Shown: positions 47,231 through 57,086, counted from the first letter of the stretch. The stretch is 64,000 bases of DNA from Arthrobacter sp. 135MFCol5.1 (GCF_000374865.1 NZ_KB895452.1:124001-188000), one strand, 5' to 3'. Notes: generated from the letters alone by a model not told the origin. Made by a program: numbers and translations.

Positions 47231-48205
47231 TTACCGCCGGTGCATGTCCACCTTAGCACCTTCAACGTCCACTGCGAGCTTCAGTACGCGCCAGCCAATA
47301 TCCGGCGTGTTGTTTGCGGTGAAGGACTCGATGAAGGCCAGGGCATCCCCTGCCTGGGCCCCGCCGTTTGCCAGCACCAGGACGGTGGGACCGGCGCCGG
47401 AGACAACCGCGGCGTAGCCGGCTTTGCGCAGGGCGCCGATCAGCGCCGCACTGGGCCGCATGGCCTCTGCGCGGTAGCTCTGGTGCAGGTAGTCTTCGGT
47501 GCCCGGCAACAGGAATTCGGGTTTTTGGGTGAGCGCGTGGATCAGCAGTGCTGCACGGCCGGAATTCATCGCGGCGGCGTGGTGTCCCACGGACGCCGGG
47601 AGCAGGGCCCGCGCGGCCTCCGTGGAGAGTTCGAAGTCCGGTACGGCGACGATGGGAATGACGTCCCCGGCCACGGTGGCACTGGTGCTGCTGTACTGCT
47701 CACTGTCCTGCCATGACAGCGCCAGTCCGCCGAATATGGCGGGTGCGACGTTGTCCGGATGGCCTTCCAGTTCGCTGGTGAGCTGGAGGATCCAGTCCTT
47801 TCCGCGCCGGCTGCCGGCAGGCACCATGGCGTTGGCGGCAGTGACGGCGGCCACCACGGCAGAGGCGGAGGACCCGAGCCCGCGGCCGTGCGGGTTGACG
47901 TTCTCGGCGGTTACCTTCAGGCCGCCGTGGCGGTAACCCAGCCGCTCGAACGCCGCATCCATGGCGCGGATGACCAGGTGGCTGGCATCGCGGGGCAGCG
48001 TGTCGGCGCCCTCGCCGCGGAGCTCGAACAGGAGTTCGTCGGTGTCCAGGCTTTCCACGGTGAGGGTGTCGTGCAGGGCCAGGGCAAGCCCCAGGCTGTC
48101 GTACCCGGGGCCCAGGTTGGCCGACGTCGCGGGGACGCGCACGGTGACCCTCTGGCCGGGCTCAATGAGGTGCAGCCCGACGGCGGCCTGCGAGGTGGCG
48201 TCCAA
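47231..48205 (-). CDS. thrB: Homoserine kinase
   Basis: This 324-residue GHMP kinase phosphorylates L-homoserine. The ATP loop is HGRGLGSSASAVVAAV, with VRVPATSANLGPGYDSLG at the N-terminus and VSGAGPTVLVLAN at the C-terminal motif. The start is TTG at 48205, 2 nt after the thrC stop, with GGAAG about 11 nt upstream. It completes the hom-thrC-thrB threonine operon. Confidence 0.95.
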   Translation of the reverse strand: MDATSQAAVGLHLIEPGQRVTVRVPATSANLGPGYDSLGLALALHDTLTVESLDTDELLFELRGEGADTLPRDASHLVIRAMDAAFERLGYRHGGLKVTAENVNPHGRGLGSSASAVVAAVTAANAMVPAGSRRGKDWILQLTSELEGHPDNVAPAIFGGLALSWQDSEQYSSTSATVAGDVIPIVAVPDFELSTEAARALLPASVGHHAAAMNSGRAALLIHALTQKPEFLLPGTEDYLHQSYRAEAMRPSAALIGALRKAGYAAVVSGAGPTVLVLANGGAQAGDALAFIESFTANNTPDIGWRVLKLAVDVEGAKVDMHRR

Positions 48206-48207
48206 GG

Positions 48208-49314
48208 CTACTTTTCTTCCAGTCCCAGCTCAGCGGCTACGGTGACGACGTCGTTGGGCACCTTGACCGGCTGCACGTCGCTGCCGTCCTCGGTGCGGAG
48301 GGCCCACTGCGGGTCCTTGAGGCCGTGCCCGGTGACGGTGATGACGATGGTCTTCCCGCCGGGGACTTCGCCTGCGGCGTGCTTCTTGAGCAGGCCCGCC
48401 ACGCCGGCTGCGGAGCCGGGCTCGACGAAGACGCCTTCCTTGGCGGACAGCCAGCGGTGGGCGTGCAGGATTTCCTCGTCCGTCACGGCGTCGATGAGGC
48501 CGCCGGACTCGTCGCGTGCGCCGACGGCACCGTCCCAGGATGCGGGGTTGCCGATGCGGATGGCAGTGGCGATGGTGTCCGGCTCGGTGATCGGGTGTCC
48601 GGCGACGAAGGGTGCGGCTCCGGCGGCCTGGAAGCCCCACATGGCAGGCGTCTTGGTGGAGACGGCGGGCAGCGTCCCGGCGGTCTCCGACTCAAACGGT
48701 GCGGAGTACTCCTTGTAGCCCTTCCAGTAGGCGGTGATGTTGCCGGCGTTGCCCACTGGCAGGACGTGGATGTCCGGGGCGTCGCCCAGGGCGTCCACCA
48801 CTTCGAAGGCGCCGGTCTTCTGGCCCTGGATGCGGGCAGGGTTGACGGAGTTGACCAGGAAGACAGGGTAGGACTCCCCCAGCTTGCGGGCGATGTCCAG
48901 GCAGTTGTCGAAGTTGCCGTCTACCTGCAGCAAGGTGGCGCCGTGCGCGATGGCCTGGCTGAGCTTGCCCATGGAGATCTTGCCTTCGGGCACCAGGACG
49001 GCGCACTTAAGCCCGGCGGCGGTGGCGTAGGCGGCAGCGGAAGCCGAAGTGTTGCCGGTGGAGGCGCACACCACGGCCTTGGCGCCGGAAGCCACTGCGG
49101 CCGTCATGGCCATGGTCATGCCGCGGTCCTTGAAGGATCCGGTGGGGTTCATCCCCTCCACCTTCAGGTAGACCTGGGAGCCGGTGAGTTCGGAGAGCTT
49201 CTGCGCGTGCACCAGCGGGGTGCCGCCCTCGCCCAGGGTGATGACCCTGGTGGACTCCGTCACGGGCAGACGGTCAGCGTATTCGCGGATGACGCCGCGC
49301 CATTGGTGAGCCAC
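48208..49314 (-). CDS. thrC: Threonine synthase
   Basis: This 368-residue PLP enzyme converts phosphohomoserine to threonine. The PLP lysine lies in [14 protein letters not shown], and the phosphate-binding loop is [15 protein letters not shown]. It is the short class of threonine synthase usual in actinobacteria. The GTG start at 49314 directly follows the hom stop, with AGGAG in the last codons of hom. Confidence 0.96.
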   Translation of the reverse strand: MAHQWRGVIREYADRLPVTESTRVITLGEGGTPLVHAQKLSELTGSQVYLKVEGMNPTGSFKDRGMTMAMTAAVASGAKAVVCASTGNTSASAAAYATAAGLKCAVLVPEGKISMGKLSQAIAHGATLLQVDGNFDNCLDIARKLGESYPVFLVNSVNPARIQGQKTGAFEVVDALGDAPDIHVLPVGNAGNITAYWKGYKEYSAPFESETAGTLPAVSTKTPAMWGFQAAGAAPFVAGHPITEPDTIATAIRIGNPASWDGAVGARDESGGLIDAVTDEEILHAHRWLSAKEGVFVEPGSAAGVAGLLKKHAAGEVPGGKTIVITVTGHGLKDPQWALRTEDGSDVQPVKVPNDVVTVAAELGLEEK

Positions 49315-50631
49315 TTAGACTCCTTCTACCCGCAGAACGGATGTAACTGAATTGATGACGTCCAGGCCCTTCACAGCCTCGACGGTGGCTGCGAGGGCAG
49401 CCTCTGACGCGCGGTGGGTGACGATCCGCAGCTCGGCCGACTCCACGTTGGATTCGGCGTCGCGGTGGATGGTTTGCCGCATGATTTCGATGGATACGCC
49501 GTGCTCGGCAAAGAGCTGGGCGATCCGGGCCAGCACGCCTGGCTGGTCCGCGACGTCCAGCCCGATGTAGTAGCTGGTGGTCGCTGCCTCGATGGGCAGC
49601 GCCGGGACGTGGCCGGTGGTGGTCTCGGTGCGCTGCGGTCCGCCCAGGACCAGTCGCCGTGCAGCGGAAACGAGGTCTCCCATCACGGCGGACGCGGTGG
49701 GCGTACCGCCGGCGCCCTGGCCGTAGAACATCAGCTCGCCGGCGTTTTCGGCCTCGATGAAGACGGCGTTGAAGGCGCCGCGGACGGCCGCCAGCGGATG
49801 CTCGCGCGGCAACAGGGTGGGGTGGACGCGGACGGACACGCCTTCCTTGCCGTCCGCACCGGTCAGTTTCTCCGCGATGGCCAGGAGCTTGATGACGAAG
49901 CCGGCGTCTTTGGCCGCGGCGATATCCGAGGCTGTGACGGCGGAAATGCCTTCACAGTGGACGTTCTCCAGGGCAAACCGGGTGTGGAACGACAGGGACG
50001 CCAGGATGGCGGCCTTCGCCGCGGCGTCGTGCCCTTCGACGTCGGCGGTGGGGTCCGCTTCGGCGTAGCCGAGGCGCTGGGCTTCGGCGAGGGCGTCCGC
50101 GAACTGGGCGCCGGTGCTGTCCATCTGGTCGAGGATGAAGTTTGTGGTGCCGTTGACGATACCCAGCACCCGGGTGATCCGGTCGCCGGAGAGGCTGTCG
50201 CGGATGGGTCGGAGGATCGGGATGGCTCCGGCGACGGCGGCTTCGTAGGAGAGCTGGACGCCGGCTTTGTCTGCCTCTTCGTAGAGCGTGGGACCATCCT
50301 GCGCCAGGAGTGCCTTGTTGCCGGTCACCACGCAGGCACCGTTCTGCAGCGCGGACAGGATCAGCGTACGCGCCGGTTCGATGCCGCCCATCAGTTCAAT
50401 CACCAGGTCCGCGTCCTTGACCAGGGTCCCGGCGTCGGTGGTGAAGAGTTCCTGGGGCAGTTCGACGTCGCGGTGGCCGTTGACGTTGCGCACGGCGATC
50501 CCGCTGAGCTGGAGTCGGGCCCCGGCACGGGCGGCAAGGGCATCGGCGTCCTCAAGCAGGATCCGCGCAACCTGGGCCCCAACGTTGCCACAGCCCAGCA
50601 GGGCCACTTTCAGGGTTCGCATTTCCGTCAT
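49315..50631 (-). CDS. hom: Homoserine dehydrogenase with ACT domain
   Basis: This 438-residue enzyme reduces aspartate semialdehyde to homoserine. The NAD(P) site is VALLGCGNVGAQVARIL, the catalytic region is LSYEAAVAGAIPILRPI, and GRGAGGTPTASAV-like YGQGAGGTPTASAVMGD follows. The C-terminal ACT domain (from about residue 355, SYYIGLDVADQPGVLA) implies threonine feedback control. It is monofunctional, without aspartokinase. The gene is flush with lysA and thrC. Confidence 0.96.
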   Translation of the reverse strand: MTEMRTLKVALLGCGNVGAQVARILLEDADALAARAGARLQLSGIAVRNVNGHRDVELPQELFTTDAGTLVKDADLVIELMGGIEPARTLILSALQNGACVVTGNKALLAQDGPTLYEEADKAGVQLSYEAAVAGAIPILRPIRDSLSGDRITRVLGIVNGTTNFILDQMDSTGAQFADALAEAQRLGYAEADPTADVEGHDAAAKAAILASLSFHTRFALENVHCEGISAVTASDIAAAKDAGFVIKLLAIAEKLTGADGKEGVSVRVHPTLLPREHPLAAVRGAFNAVFIEAENAGELMFYGQGAGGTPTASAVMGDLVSAARRLVLGGPQRTETTTGHVPALPIEAATTSYYIGLDVADQPGVLARIAQLFAEHGVSIEIMRQTIHRDAESNVESAELRIVTHRASEAALAATVEAVKGLDVINSVTSVLRVEGV

Positions 50632-52110
50632 TCAGGCTCCCATGTCGCGGTTCAAAAGATCTTCTTCGGTTTCCCCGCGGACAATCAGCCGGGCAGATCC
50701 GTCGCGCACCGCGACAACGCCCGGCCGGGCCAGATAGTTGTAGTTGCTCGAGAGGGCCCAGCAGTAGGCGCCGGTCCCCGGTACGGCAAGCAGATCACCG
50801 GCTGCCACGTCCCCGGGCAGATATACATCTCTAACAACTATGTCGCCGCTCTCGCAATGTTTGCCCACCACGCGGGACAACTGCGGGGCCGCGCCGGAGG
50901 TGCGGGAGGCCAGGACAGCCGAATAATCCGCGTCGTACAGCACCGGACGGGCGTTATCGCTCATGCCGCCGTCCACCGAAACATACCGGCGCGGATACGT
51001 AACGTTGTTGCCGGCGTCACCGCGGGCCCCGGAGGGAGCGTCCACGCGAACGGTCTTGAGCGTACCCACCTCGTACAGGGTGAAGGTGGTGCTGCCCACG
51101 ATGGCGCGTCCGGGTTCGATCGAGATCCGCGGCGCGTCGATGCCCAGCTCGGCGCAGGTTGAACGCACGACGGCGGCCATCGCCGTCGCGATCTCCGCTG
51201 CGGGGCGGGGGGTGTCCACCGGCGTGTAGGCGATCCCGTAACCGCCCCCGAGGTCGAGTTCCGGCATGGTGATGGAGTATTTCCCCTGCATGGCCGCCAG
51301 GAAGCGCAGCAGTTTTTCGGCAGCCAGCGCGAAGCCATCGGGTTCGAAGATCTGCGACCCGATGTGGCAGTGCAGGCCCAGCAACTCGATGCCGGGGTGG
51401 GCTGACGCCGCGGCAACTGCTTCTTCGGCTGCGGAGACGCCTGCTTCCGCGGTGGTGTCCGCTGCCATCGAGAGGCCGAACTTCTGGTCCTCGTGCGCGG
51501 TGGCGATGAACTCGTGCGTGTGGGCGTGCACGCCGGGCGTCAGCCGAAGCATGACCTTGGCCTGTTCGCCGCGGGCCTGCGCGATGGCCCCGACGCGGAC
51601 CAGCTCGTCAAGGCTGTCCACCACGATGCGGCCGAGCTTCATGTCCAGCGCGCGGTGGATCTCGGCATCGGATTTATTGTTGCCGTGCAGTGCCACCCGT
51701 TCGCCGGGAATACCGGCGCGTGCCGCGACCGCCAGTTCTCCGCCCGATGCGGTATCCAGGCGCAGCCCTTCCTCCTCGACCCACTTCACCACTGCGGTGC
51801 ACAGGAAGGACTTCCCTGCGTAGTAGACGTCCACGCCGCCGCAAATATCGGCAAAGGCGGCGTCGAAAGAGTCCTTGAAGGCCCGGGCGCGGGAACGGAA
51901 ATCGGCCTCGTCCATGACGAACAGCGGCGTCCCGAACTGCTCCTTCAGGGCGTGGACGTCCACTCCGCCCACGGTGAGGGCGCCGGCGCCGTTCCGGACC
52001 ACGCTGCCGGCCCACATGGGCTGGTGGAGCGCGTTCAGGTCGGCCGGGACCTGCAGCCAATCGGGGGCCAGCGGGGATGCGGTGCTTGAGGATACCGTCA
52101 CGGTGCTCAC
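50632..52110 (-). CDS. lysA: Diaminopimelate decarboxylase
   Basis: This 492-residue PLP enzyme makes L-lysine from meso-diaminopimelate. The PLP lysine lies in DVYYAGKSFLC. HCHIGSQIFEP, LDLGGGYGIAYTP and the C-terminal VGKHCESGD are conserved. It is about 60 residues longer than E. coli LysA, which is normal for this order. The GTG start overlaps the argS stop by 4 nt. Confidence 0.95.
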   Translation of the reverse strand: MSTVTVSSSTASPLAPDWLQVPADLNALHQPMWAGSVVRNGAGALTVGGVDVHALKEQFGTPLFVMDEADFRSRARAFKDSFDAAFADICGGVDVYYAGKSFLCTAVVKWVEEEGLRLDTASGGELAVAARAGIPGERVALHGNNKSDAEIHRALDMKLGRIVVDSLDELVRVGAIAQARGEQAKVMLRLTPGVHAHTHEFIATAHEDQKFGLSMAADTTAEAGVSAAEEAVAAASAHPGIELLGLHCHIGSQIFEPDGFALAAEKLLRFLAAMQGKYSITMPELDLGGGYGIAYTPVDTPRPAAEIATAMAAVVRSTCAELGIDAPRISIEPGRAIVGSTTFTLYEVGTLKTVRVDAPSGARGDAGNNVTYPRRYVSVDGGMSDNARPVLYDADYSAVLASRTSGAAPQLSRVVGKHCESGDIVVRDVYLPGDVAAGDLLAVPGTGAYCWALSSNYNYLARPGVVAVRDGSARLIVRGETEEDLLNRDMGA

Positions 52111-53771
52111 ATCCGTTCGGGCGCCGAAACGCCCAACAGGTCAAGTCCGTTGGCAAGCACCTGGCTGGTGGCGTCGTTGAGCCACAGCCGCGTGCGGTTG
52201 AGGTCGGTGACCGGTTCGTCACCCATGGGCGCAATCCGGCACGCGTCATACCACCGGTGGTAGGCCCCGGCGATGGCTTCGAGGTGCCGTGCCACGCGGT
52301 GCGGTTCACGCAGTTCCGCGGCCTTGGCCACGATGGACGGGTAGCTGCCCAGGTAGGAGAGCAGTTCGTTTTCCGTGGCGTGGTCCAGCAGCGAGGCCTC
52401 GAAGCTGTCGCGGCCGTCCACTTGGCGTTCCACGCCGGCGGCCACCGCATTGCGCGCGGCGCCGCGGGAACGGGCGTGGGCGTACTGGACGTAGAACACC
52501 GGGTTCTCGTTGCTGTGCTTCTTGAGCAGCTCGGGGTCCAGGGTCAGCGGGGAATCGGCCGGGAACCGGGCCAGCGAGTAGCGGACCGCGTCCTTGCCCA
52601 GCCACTCGATCAGGTCCTTGAGTTCGATGATGTTGCCCGCGCGCTTGGACAGCTTGGCTCCGTTGACGGAGACCAGCTGGCCGATCAGGACCTCGATGTT
52701 CACCTCGGGGTCATCACCGGCAGCGGCGGCGATGGCCTTCAGCCGGTTGATGTAACCGTGGTGGTCGGCGCCGAGCAGGTAGATCTTCTCGGTGAAGCCG
52801 CGGTCCTTCTTGGACAGGTAGTAGGCGGCGTCGGCGGCGAAGTAGGTGGGCTCGCCGTTGGCGCGGACCATCACCCGGTCCTTGTCGTCGCCAAAGTCCG
52901 TGGTCCGCAGCCAGACCGCACCGCCGTCGTCGAACACATGTCCCTGTTCGCGCAGGCGTGCCACGGCACTCTCGATCGCTCCGGCGTCGTGCAGCTCCTG
53001 CTCGGAGAAGAAGACGTCGAACTCGACGCCGAAGTCCGCCAGCGTGGCTTTGATGTCCTTCATCTGGGCTTCGTAGGCCGCGGCGCGGATGACGGGCAGC
53101 GCGGCGACCTCGGTGAGCTCGCGGATGTCCGGGTGCGCGGTGAGGACCTCGTGGCCGAGATCGGCGATGTACTGCCCGGGGTAGCCACCGTCGGGCACCG
53201 GGAGGCCATGCAGCCGGTTGTAGACGGAGTGCGCAAAGGTGTTCATCTGCGACCCGGCATCGTTGATGTAGTACTCGGCCGTGACATCGGCCCCGGAAGC
53301 CCGCAGCACGCGCGCGATGGCATCCCCGAGCGCTGCCCAGCGGGTGTGGCCGATGTGCAGCGGCCCGGTGGGATTCGCGGAGACGAACTCCATGTTGACG
53401 GTGTGCCCGGCGAGCGCGGTGTTGGTGCCGTAGCTCCGGCCTGCTTCGACAATGGCCTTGGCCAGGGCACCGGCTGCCGCGGCGTCAACGGTGATGTTCA
53501 GGAAGCCCGGGCCAGCGATGTCCACCGCGGAAACACCATTGATGGACTTCAGCCGGGTACTGAGGATGGCAGCGAATTCACGCGGGTTGGTCCCCGCCGG
53601 CTTGGCGAGCTGGAGGGCGATGTTGGTGGCCCAGTCGCCGTGGTCCCTGTTCTTGGGTCGCTCCACGCGCACCTCAGCAGGAATTGCTGATTCCGCAAGG
53701 GCGATTTCGCCGGCGGCGACGGCGTCCTTGAGGCAGGCGGATATGGCGAGGGAAAGTTCTTCGGGAGTCAC
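52107..53771 (-). CDS. argS: Arginyl-tRNA synthetase
   Basis: This 554-residue class I synthetase has the HIGH motif in GPLHIGHTRWAALGD and a KMSKS variant in GAKLSKRAGNI. The N-terminal tRNA D-loop-binding domain and the C-terminal anticodon-binding helical domain are complete. It is the first gene of the 29-kb reverse run. The GTG at 53771 follows TAGGCT by 6 nt, so the message is probably leaderless. Confidence 0.96.
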   Translation of the reverse strand: MTPEELSLAISACLKDAVAAGEIALAESAIPAEVRVERPKNRDHGDWATNIALQLAKPAGTNPREFAAILSTRLKSINGVSAVDIAGPGFLNITVDAAAAGALAKAIVEAGRSYGTNTALAGHTVNMEFVSANPTGPLHIGHTRWAALGDAIARVLRASGADVTAEYYINDAGSQMNTFAHSVYNRLHGLPVPDGGYPGQYIADLGHEVLTAHPDIRELTEVAALPVIRAAAYEAQMKDIKATLADFGVEFDVFFSEQELHDAGAIESAVARLREQGHVFDDGGAVWLRTTDFGDDKDRVMVRANGEPTYFAADAAYYLSKKDRGFTEKIYLLGADHHGYINRLKAIAAAAGDDPEVNIEVLIGQLVSVNGAKLSKRAGNIIELKDLIEWLGKDAVRYSLARFPADSPLTLDPELLKKHSNENPVFYVQYAHARSRGAARNAVAAGVERQVDGRDSFEASLLDHATENELLSYLGSYPSIVAKAAELREPHRVARHLEAIAGAYHRWYDACRIAPMGDEPVTDLNRTRLWLNDATSQVLANGLDLLGVSAPERM

Positions 53772-53777
53772 CCCCCT

Positions 53778-53783
53778 AGCCTA
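53778..53783 (-). promoter_or_regulatory. Leaderless -10 element for argS operon
   Basis: TAGGCT on the reverse strand ends 6 nt before the GTG at 53771. It is in the 143-bp divergent region shared with the FMN-binding lipoprotein gene. Confidence 0.55.
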
Positions 53784-53914
53784 CCGGGGGCCAGTGACAG
53801 CAAAGAATTTAACGCCGGCCGGAGCCCCCGCGTGAACCTTTCGGGCAGATCCGGCGTTGTCCAGAGCGTAGCCACTGCCGCACGGCATGACCTCCGAGTG
53901 AAACGAGAGCCTTC

Positions 53915-54436
53915 ATGAGACCCTCCACCCGCACAAGCCCGTCCGTACCCGCAAGCCCGCCGGCAGCGGGCGGCGCCCTCCGCCGGACCCTCTACGCCGG
54001 AATCGCCGGCTTGTCACTGGCCGGAACCGTGGCGGGCTGCGCACCCTCGGCGGCCGAAGCCCCGCCGGCAACCAACGGCGCCGCCGGAAACAGCTCCGCC
54101 GCGGCATCGGGCGGCTCCACCGCATTGGCCGGCAGCGGTGGCAGCTACAAGGACGGCACCTACAGCGCGGACGGCAACTACGTTTCCCCCAACGGCACGG
54201 AAACGGTCGGCGTGCAGTTGACCCTGGCCGCGGGAAAAGTCACCGACGTGCAGATCACCCAGCACCCGTCCAACCCGAATACCCGCAAGTTCCAGGGCGA
54301 GTTCGCCGGCGGCATCGCGGCGCAGGTGGTGGGCAAGAACCTCGACGAACTCAATGTGTCCAAGGTCGCCGGCTCGTCCCTGACCAGCGGAGGCTTCAAC
54401 CAGGCCGTGGGCAAGATCAAGTCGGAGGCGCAGTAG
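53915..54436 (+). CDS. FMN-binding domain lipoprotein, flavinylation substrate
   Basis: This 173-residue exported lipoprotein has a signal peptide with lipobox LAGTVAGC (lipidated C42), a Ser/Ala/Gly-rich spacer, and an FMN-bind domain from about residue 78 (YKDGTYSADGNYV). The flavin attachment motif is VAGSSLTSGGF, a variant of (S/D)GATxT, with T157 as the likely FMN-linked residue. It is followed directly by apbE and the NqrB/RnfD-reductase fusion. It probably acts as a membrane-surface electron carrier. Confidence 0.88.
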   Translation: MRPSTRTSPSVPASPPAAGGALRRTLYAGIAGLSLAGTVAGCAPSAAEAPPATNGAAGNSSAAASGGSTALAGSGGSYKDGTYSADGNYVSPNGTETVGVQLTLAAGKVTDVQITQHPSNPNTRKFQGEFAGGIAAQVVGKNLDELNVSKVAGSSLTSGGFNQAVGKIKSEAQ

Positions 54437-54439
54437 GCG

Positions 54440-55312
54440 GTGTCCGGAACGGACTGGGAGGGCTTTGCGTTCCAGGGGATCGGCACCGACTGGGAGATCT
54501 CCACTCCCCTGCCCTTGACGGCGGCGCTGCGGGAGAGCCTCCTGGACCGCATTGAAGGGTTCGACGCCGCGTGGTCCAGGTTCAGGGCCGACTCGCTGGT
54601 GGCGGCGATGGCACGCGCACCGGGGCGCTATCGGTTTCCCGAGGAGGCCGCAGCGCTCGGCCCGCTGTATTCCACACTGTACGGTTTGACCGGTGGCGCC
54701 ATGACGCCGCTGATCGGCGGCAGCCTGGAACGGCTGGGTTACGATCCCGCCTACTCGCTCCGGCCGGCAGGTCCGCCACTCCCCGCGCCCGCCTGGGAGT
54801 CGGTCCTCAGCTGGTCCGGGACCAGCCTGACGGCCAGCGAGCCGGTGGTGCTGGACATCGGCGCCGCCGGCAAGGGTTTGTTGGTGGACCTGCTGGCCGC
54901 CGAACTGGAAGGCGCCGGCGCCGGATCCTTCATCATTGATGCCAGCGGCGACCTGCTGGTCCGCGGCCCGGACCCCGTCAGTGTTGCCCTCGAACACCCC
55001 TACAACCCGGCCCAGGCCATCGGCGTCGTGGAGCTGGCCGGGCGGGCCCTGTGTGCTTCCGCGGCCAACCGGCGTGCCTGGGGCGACGGACTGCACCACG
55101 TGCTCGACGGAACAACCGGACAGCCGGTCCGGACCGCCGTCGCCACCTGGGCACTGGCGGACACCGCGGTGCTGGCCGATGCTCTGGCGACGGCGCTTTT
55201 CTTCGTTCCGGGCGGCACGCTTGAGGATGAGTTCGAGTTTTCCTGGCTGACCGTTTTTTCCGACGGCAGCGCAGCCTATTCAGCCGCCTTCGAAGGGACA
55301 CTGTTCGCATGA
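54440..55312 (+). CDS. apbE: FAD:protein FMN transferase (ApbE)
   Basis: This 290-residue enzyme attaches FMN to a threonine of FMN-bind proteins. Motifs are VLDIGAAGKGLLVDLL with the conserved lysine, IIDASGDLLVRG, and the aspartate-containing TWALADTAVLADALATALF. No clear signal peptide is visible at the GTG start, so secretion or a cytoplasmic site remains open. It starts 3 nt after the lipoprotein gene and overlaps the following gene by 4 nt. Confidence 0.92.
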   Translation: MSGTDWEGFAFQGIGTDWEISTPLPLTAALRESLLDRIEGFDAAWSRFRADSLVAAMARAPGRYRFPEEAAALGPLYSTLYGLTGGAMTPLIGGSLERLGYDPAYSLRPAGPPLPAPAWESVLSWSGTSLTASEPVVLDIGAAGKGLLVDLLAAELEGAGAGSFIIDASGDLLVRGPDPVSVALEHPYNPAQAIGVVELAGRALCASAANRRAWGDGLHHVLDGTTGQPVRTAVATWALADTAVLADALATALFFVPGGTLEDEFEFSWLTVFSDGSAAYSAAFEGTLFA

Positions 55313-56895
55313 AGCCCGTGGAAACACCGCAAGCAGGCCCGCTTCCCTCCCTGGCCGGCCGGGTGGGTTCTGCCGTGGGCAAGCTCACCATGTACCGGCT
55401 GATCCTGCTGGTCCTGGCCGCCCTTGCGGCCTACAGCCTGCTGCTCGACGTGCTGGGCTGGTTGACGTTCGGCATTCCGGAGATGCTGGCGCACCTGGCC
55501 CTGTGCCTGGGACTGACCTACGCCACCAACCGTGGACTGGCAGCGGTCTTCCGGGTGAACCCCCATTCGGAGTCTTCGCTGATCACGGGGCTCCTCTTGT
55601 ACTTCCTGTTCTGGCCGTCCCTGCAACCGATGGATCTCGCAGGGGTGGCGCTGGCGTGCGTGCTGGCGTCGGCGTCGAAATATGCCTTGGCATGGCGGGG
55701 GCGGCACATCTTCAATCCCGCCGCGGCAGGTGCCTTCGTCACCGGGCTCACCGGGATGAACATCGCCACCTGGTGGGCCGCCACCCCCGCCATGCTGTGG
55801 CTGGTGGTTCCCGGCGTGCTGCTGGTCCTGTACCGGACCCGCAAGGTGCTGATGGCATCGGTGTTCACCGTGGTGGCCACCGCCATCATCACCGGTGAAC
55901 TGCTCCGTGCGGGCATGACCGCCGGCATGGGCATTTACCAGGCCCTGGCCCAGCGGCCTGTGCTGTTCTTCGTGGGATTCATGCTCACCGAACCCTTGAC
56001 CCTGCCTCCGCGGCGTTGGCAGCAACTGTCCCTGGCCGCCGTGGTGGGGATCCTGTTTGCCGTCCCCTACAACCTGGGAACTTTTGCGAATTCGCCGGAA
56101 GCGGCCCTCCTGACCGGCAACCTCCTGGCCTTCCTGGCGGGCCAGCGCGGCGCGGTGAAGCTGCGGCTCGCCGGCACCCGGCCGCTAACTCCCAGCACTA
56201 CGGAGTTCTCATTTGTTCCGTCCCGGCCGGTCCGGTTCGTGCCCGGGCAATACATGGAACTGGATCTTCCGCATGGGAAGCGTGACAGCAAGGGGCGGCG
56301 CCGGGTGTTCAGCCTGACGGGTTCTCCGCGCGACCGGTTAGTCCGGTTCGGGGTGCGGACCGCCGGGCCGCTGTCCGGGGCCAAGAAGGCGTTGTTGGAC
56401 CTGCGCCCGGGCGATGAAGTCACGGCTACGTCCGTGGGCGGCGATTTCGTCCTTCCCCGCGACCCCCACAGGCCCGTGCTCCTGGTCGCGGCGGGCATCG
56501 GTATCACCCCGTTCGTATCGCATCTGTCCGCCGGAGGACTGCGGGACCGGGATGCCGTGCTCCTGCTGCTGGCCCGGAGCGCGGACGAGGTGGCGTATGC
56601 GGACGAACTCCGCAACTCGGGCGTCAGGGTCCTGGTGCGGGTGGCCGATGGTTCCGGGCCGCCGTCGGGACTGGCTCCGGCGTTCCCCGGGCCTGAAGGT
56701 GCCGCTTCGGACGGTGCCGGCGCCCACACACCGGGCCACAGGCTGGACGCAGGGATGCTGACCGCGCTGGTCCCGGATATCGCGGGCCGGGAGGTCTATG
56801 TGTCCGGGTCCCCGGCGAGCGTTGCCGCGCTGCGCCGCGAAGCCCGCCGGGCGGGGGCGCGCCGCGTCCACACCGACTCCTTTTCGGGCTACTGA
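55309..56895 (+). CDS. NqrB/RnfD-like membrane domain fused to ferredoxin-NAD(P) reductase domain
   Basis: This 528-residue redox protein has about nine helices at residues 27-278, with the NQR2/RnfD motifs HIFNPAAAG (133-141) and FMLTEPLTLPP (224-234). Residues 283-528 form a ferredoxin-reductase module with the FAD motif RVFSLTGS (332-339), GQYMELD and the NAD(P) loop VAAGIGITPF. No (S/D)GATxT attachment motif is visible in the membrane part. It should take electrons from NAD(P)H and pass them across the membrane to the FMN-linked lipoprotein. ATG overlaps the apbE stop (ATGA). Confidence 0.87.
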   Translation: MKPVETPQAGPLPSLAGRVGSAVGKLTMYRLILLVLAALAAYSLLLDVLGWLTFGIPEMLAHLALCLGLTYATNRGLAAVFRVNPHSESSLITGLLLYFLFWPSLQPMDLAGVALACVLASASKYALAWRGRHIFNPAAAGAFVTGLTGMNIATWWAATPAMLWLVVPGVLLVLYRTRKVLMASVFTVVATAIITGELLRAGMTAGMGIYQALAQRPVLFFVGFMLTEPLTLPPRRWQQLSLAAVVGILFAVPYNLGTFANSPEAALLTGNLLAFLAGQRGAVKLRLAGTRPLTPSTTEFSFVPSRPVRFVPGQYMELDLPHGKRDSKGRRRVFSLTGSPRDRLVRFGVRTAGPLSGAKKALLDLRPGDEVTATSVGGDFVLPRDPHRPVLLVAAGIGITPFVSHLSAGGLRDRDAVLLLLARSADEVAYADELRNSGVRVLVRVADGSGPPSGLAPAFPGPEGAASDGAGAHTPGHRLDAGMLTALVPDIAGREVYVSGSPASVAALRREARRAGARRVHTDSFSGY

Positions 56896-57006
56896 ACAGG
56901 CACCGCGGCCGGCCCCAAGCGTGCCGCCAAGGACGGTTTTCCCTTGCGGGCCACCTTCCTGCTAAGCTCTAGGACGTCCCGCCGGCAACGGCAGGAAATC
57001 CGGATT

Positions 57007-57082
57007 GCCCTCGTAGCTCAGGGGATAGAGCGTCTGCCTCCGGAGCAGAAGGTCGTAGGTTCGAATCCTATCGAGGGCACCA
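57007..57082 (+). tRNA. tRNA-Arg(CCG)
   Basis: A 76-nt cloverleaf includes an encoded CCA. The acceptor arm is GCCCTCG/CGAGGGC, the D-arm GCTC/GAGC, the anticodon stem TCTGC/GCAGA with loop CTCCGGA (anticodon CCG), and the T-arm GTAGG/CCTAT with loop TTCGAAT. It decodes CGG. Confidence 0.96.
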
Positions 57083-57086
57083 CAGG

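Noticed and set aside
52077..53690. 537-codon forward open frame over argS
   Set aside because: Antisense to argS, which has HIGH and KMSKS-type motifs; the frame has no recognisable protein feature.
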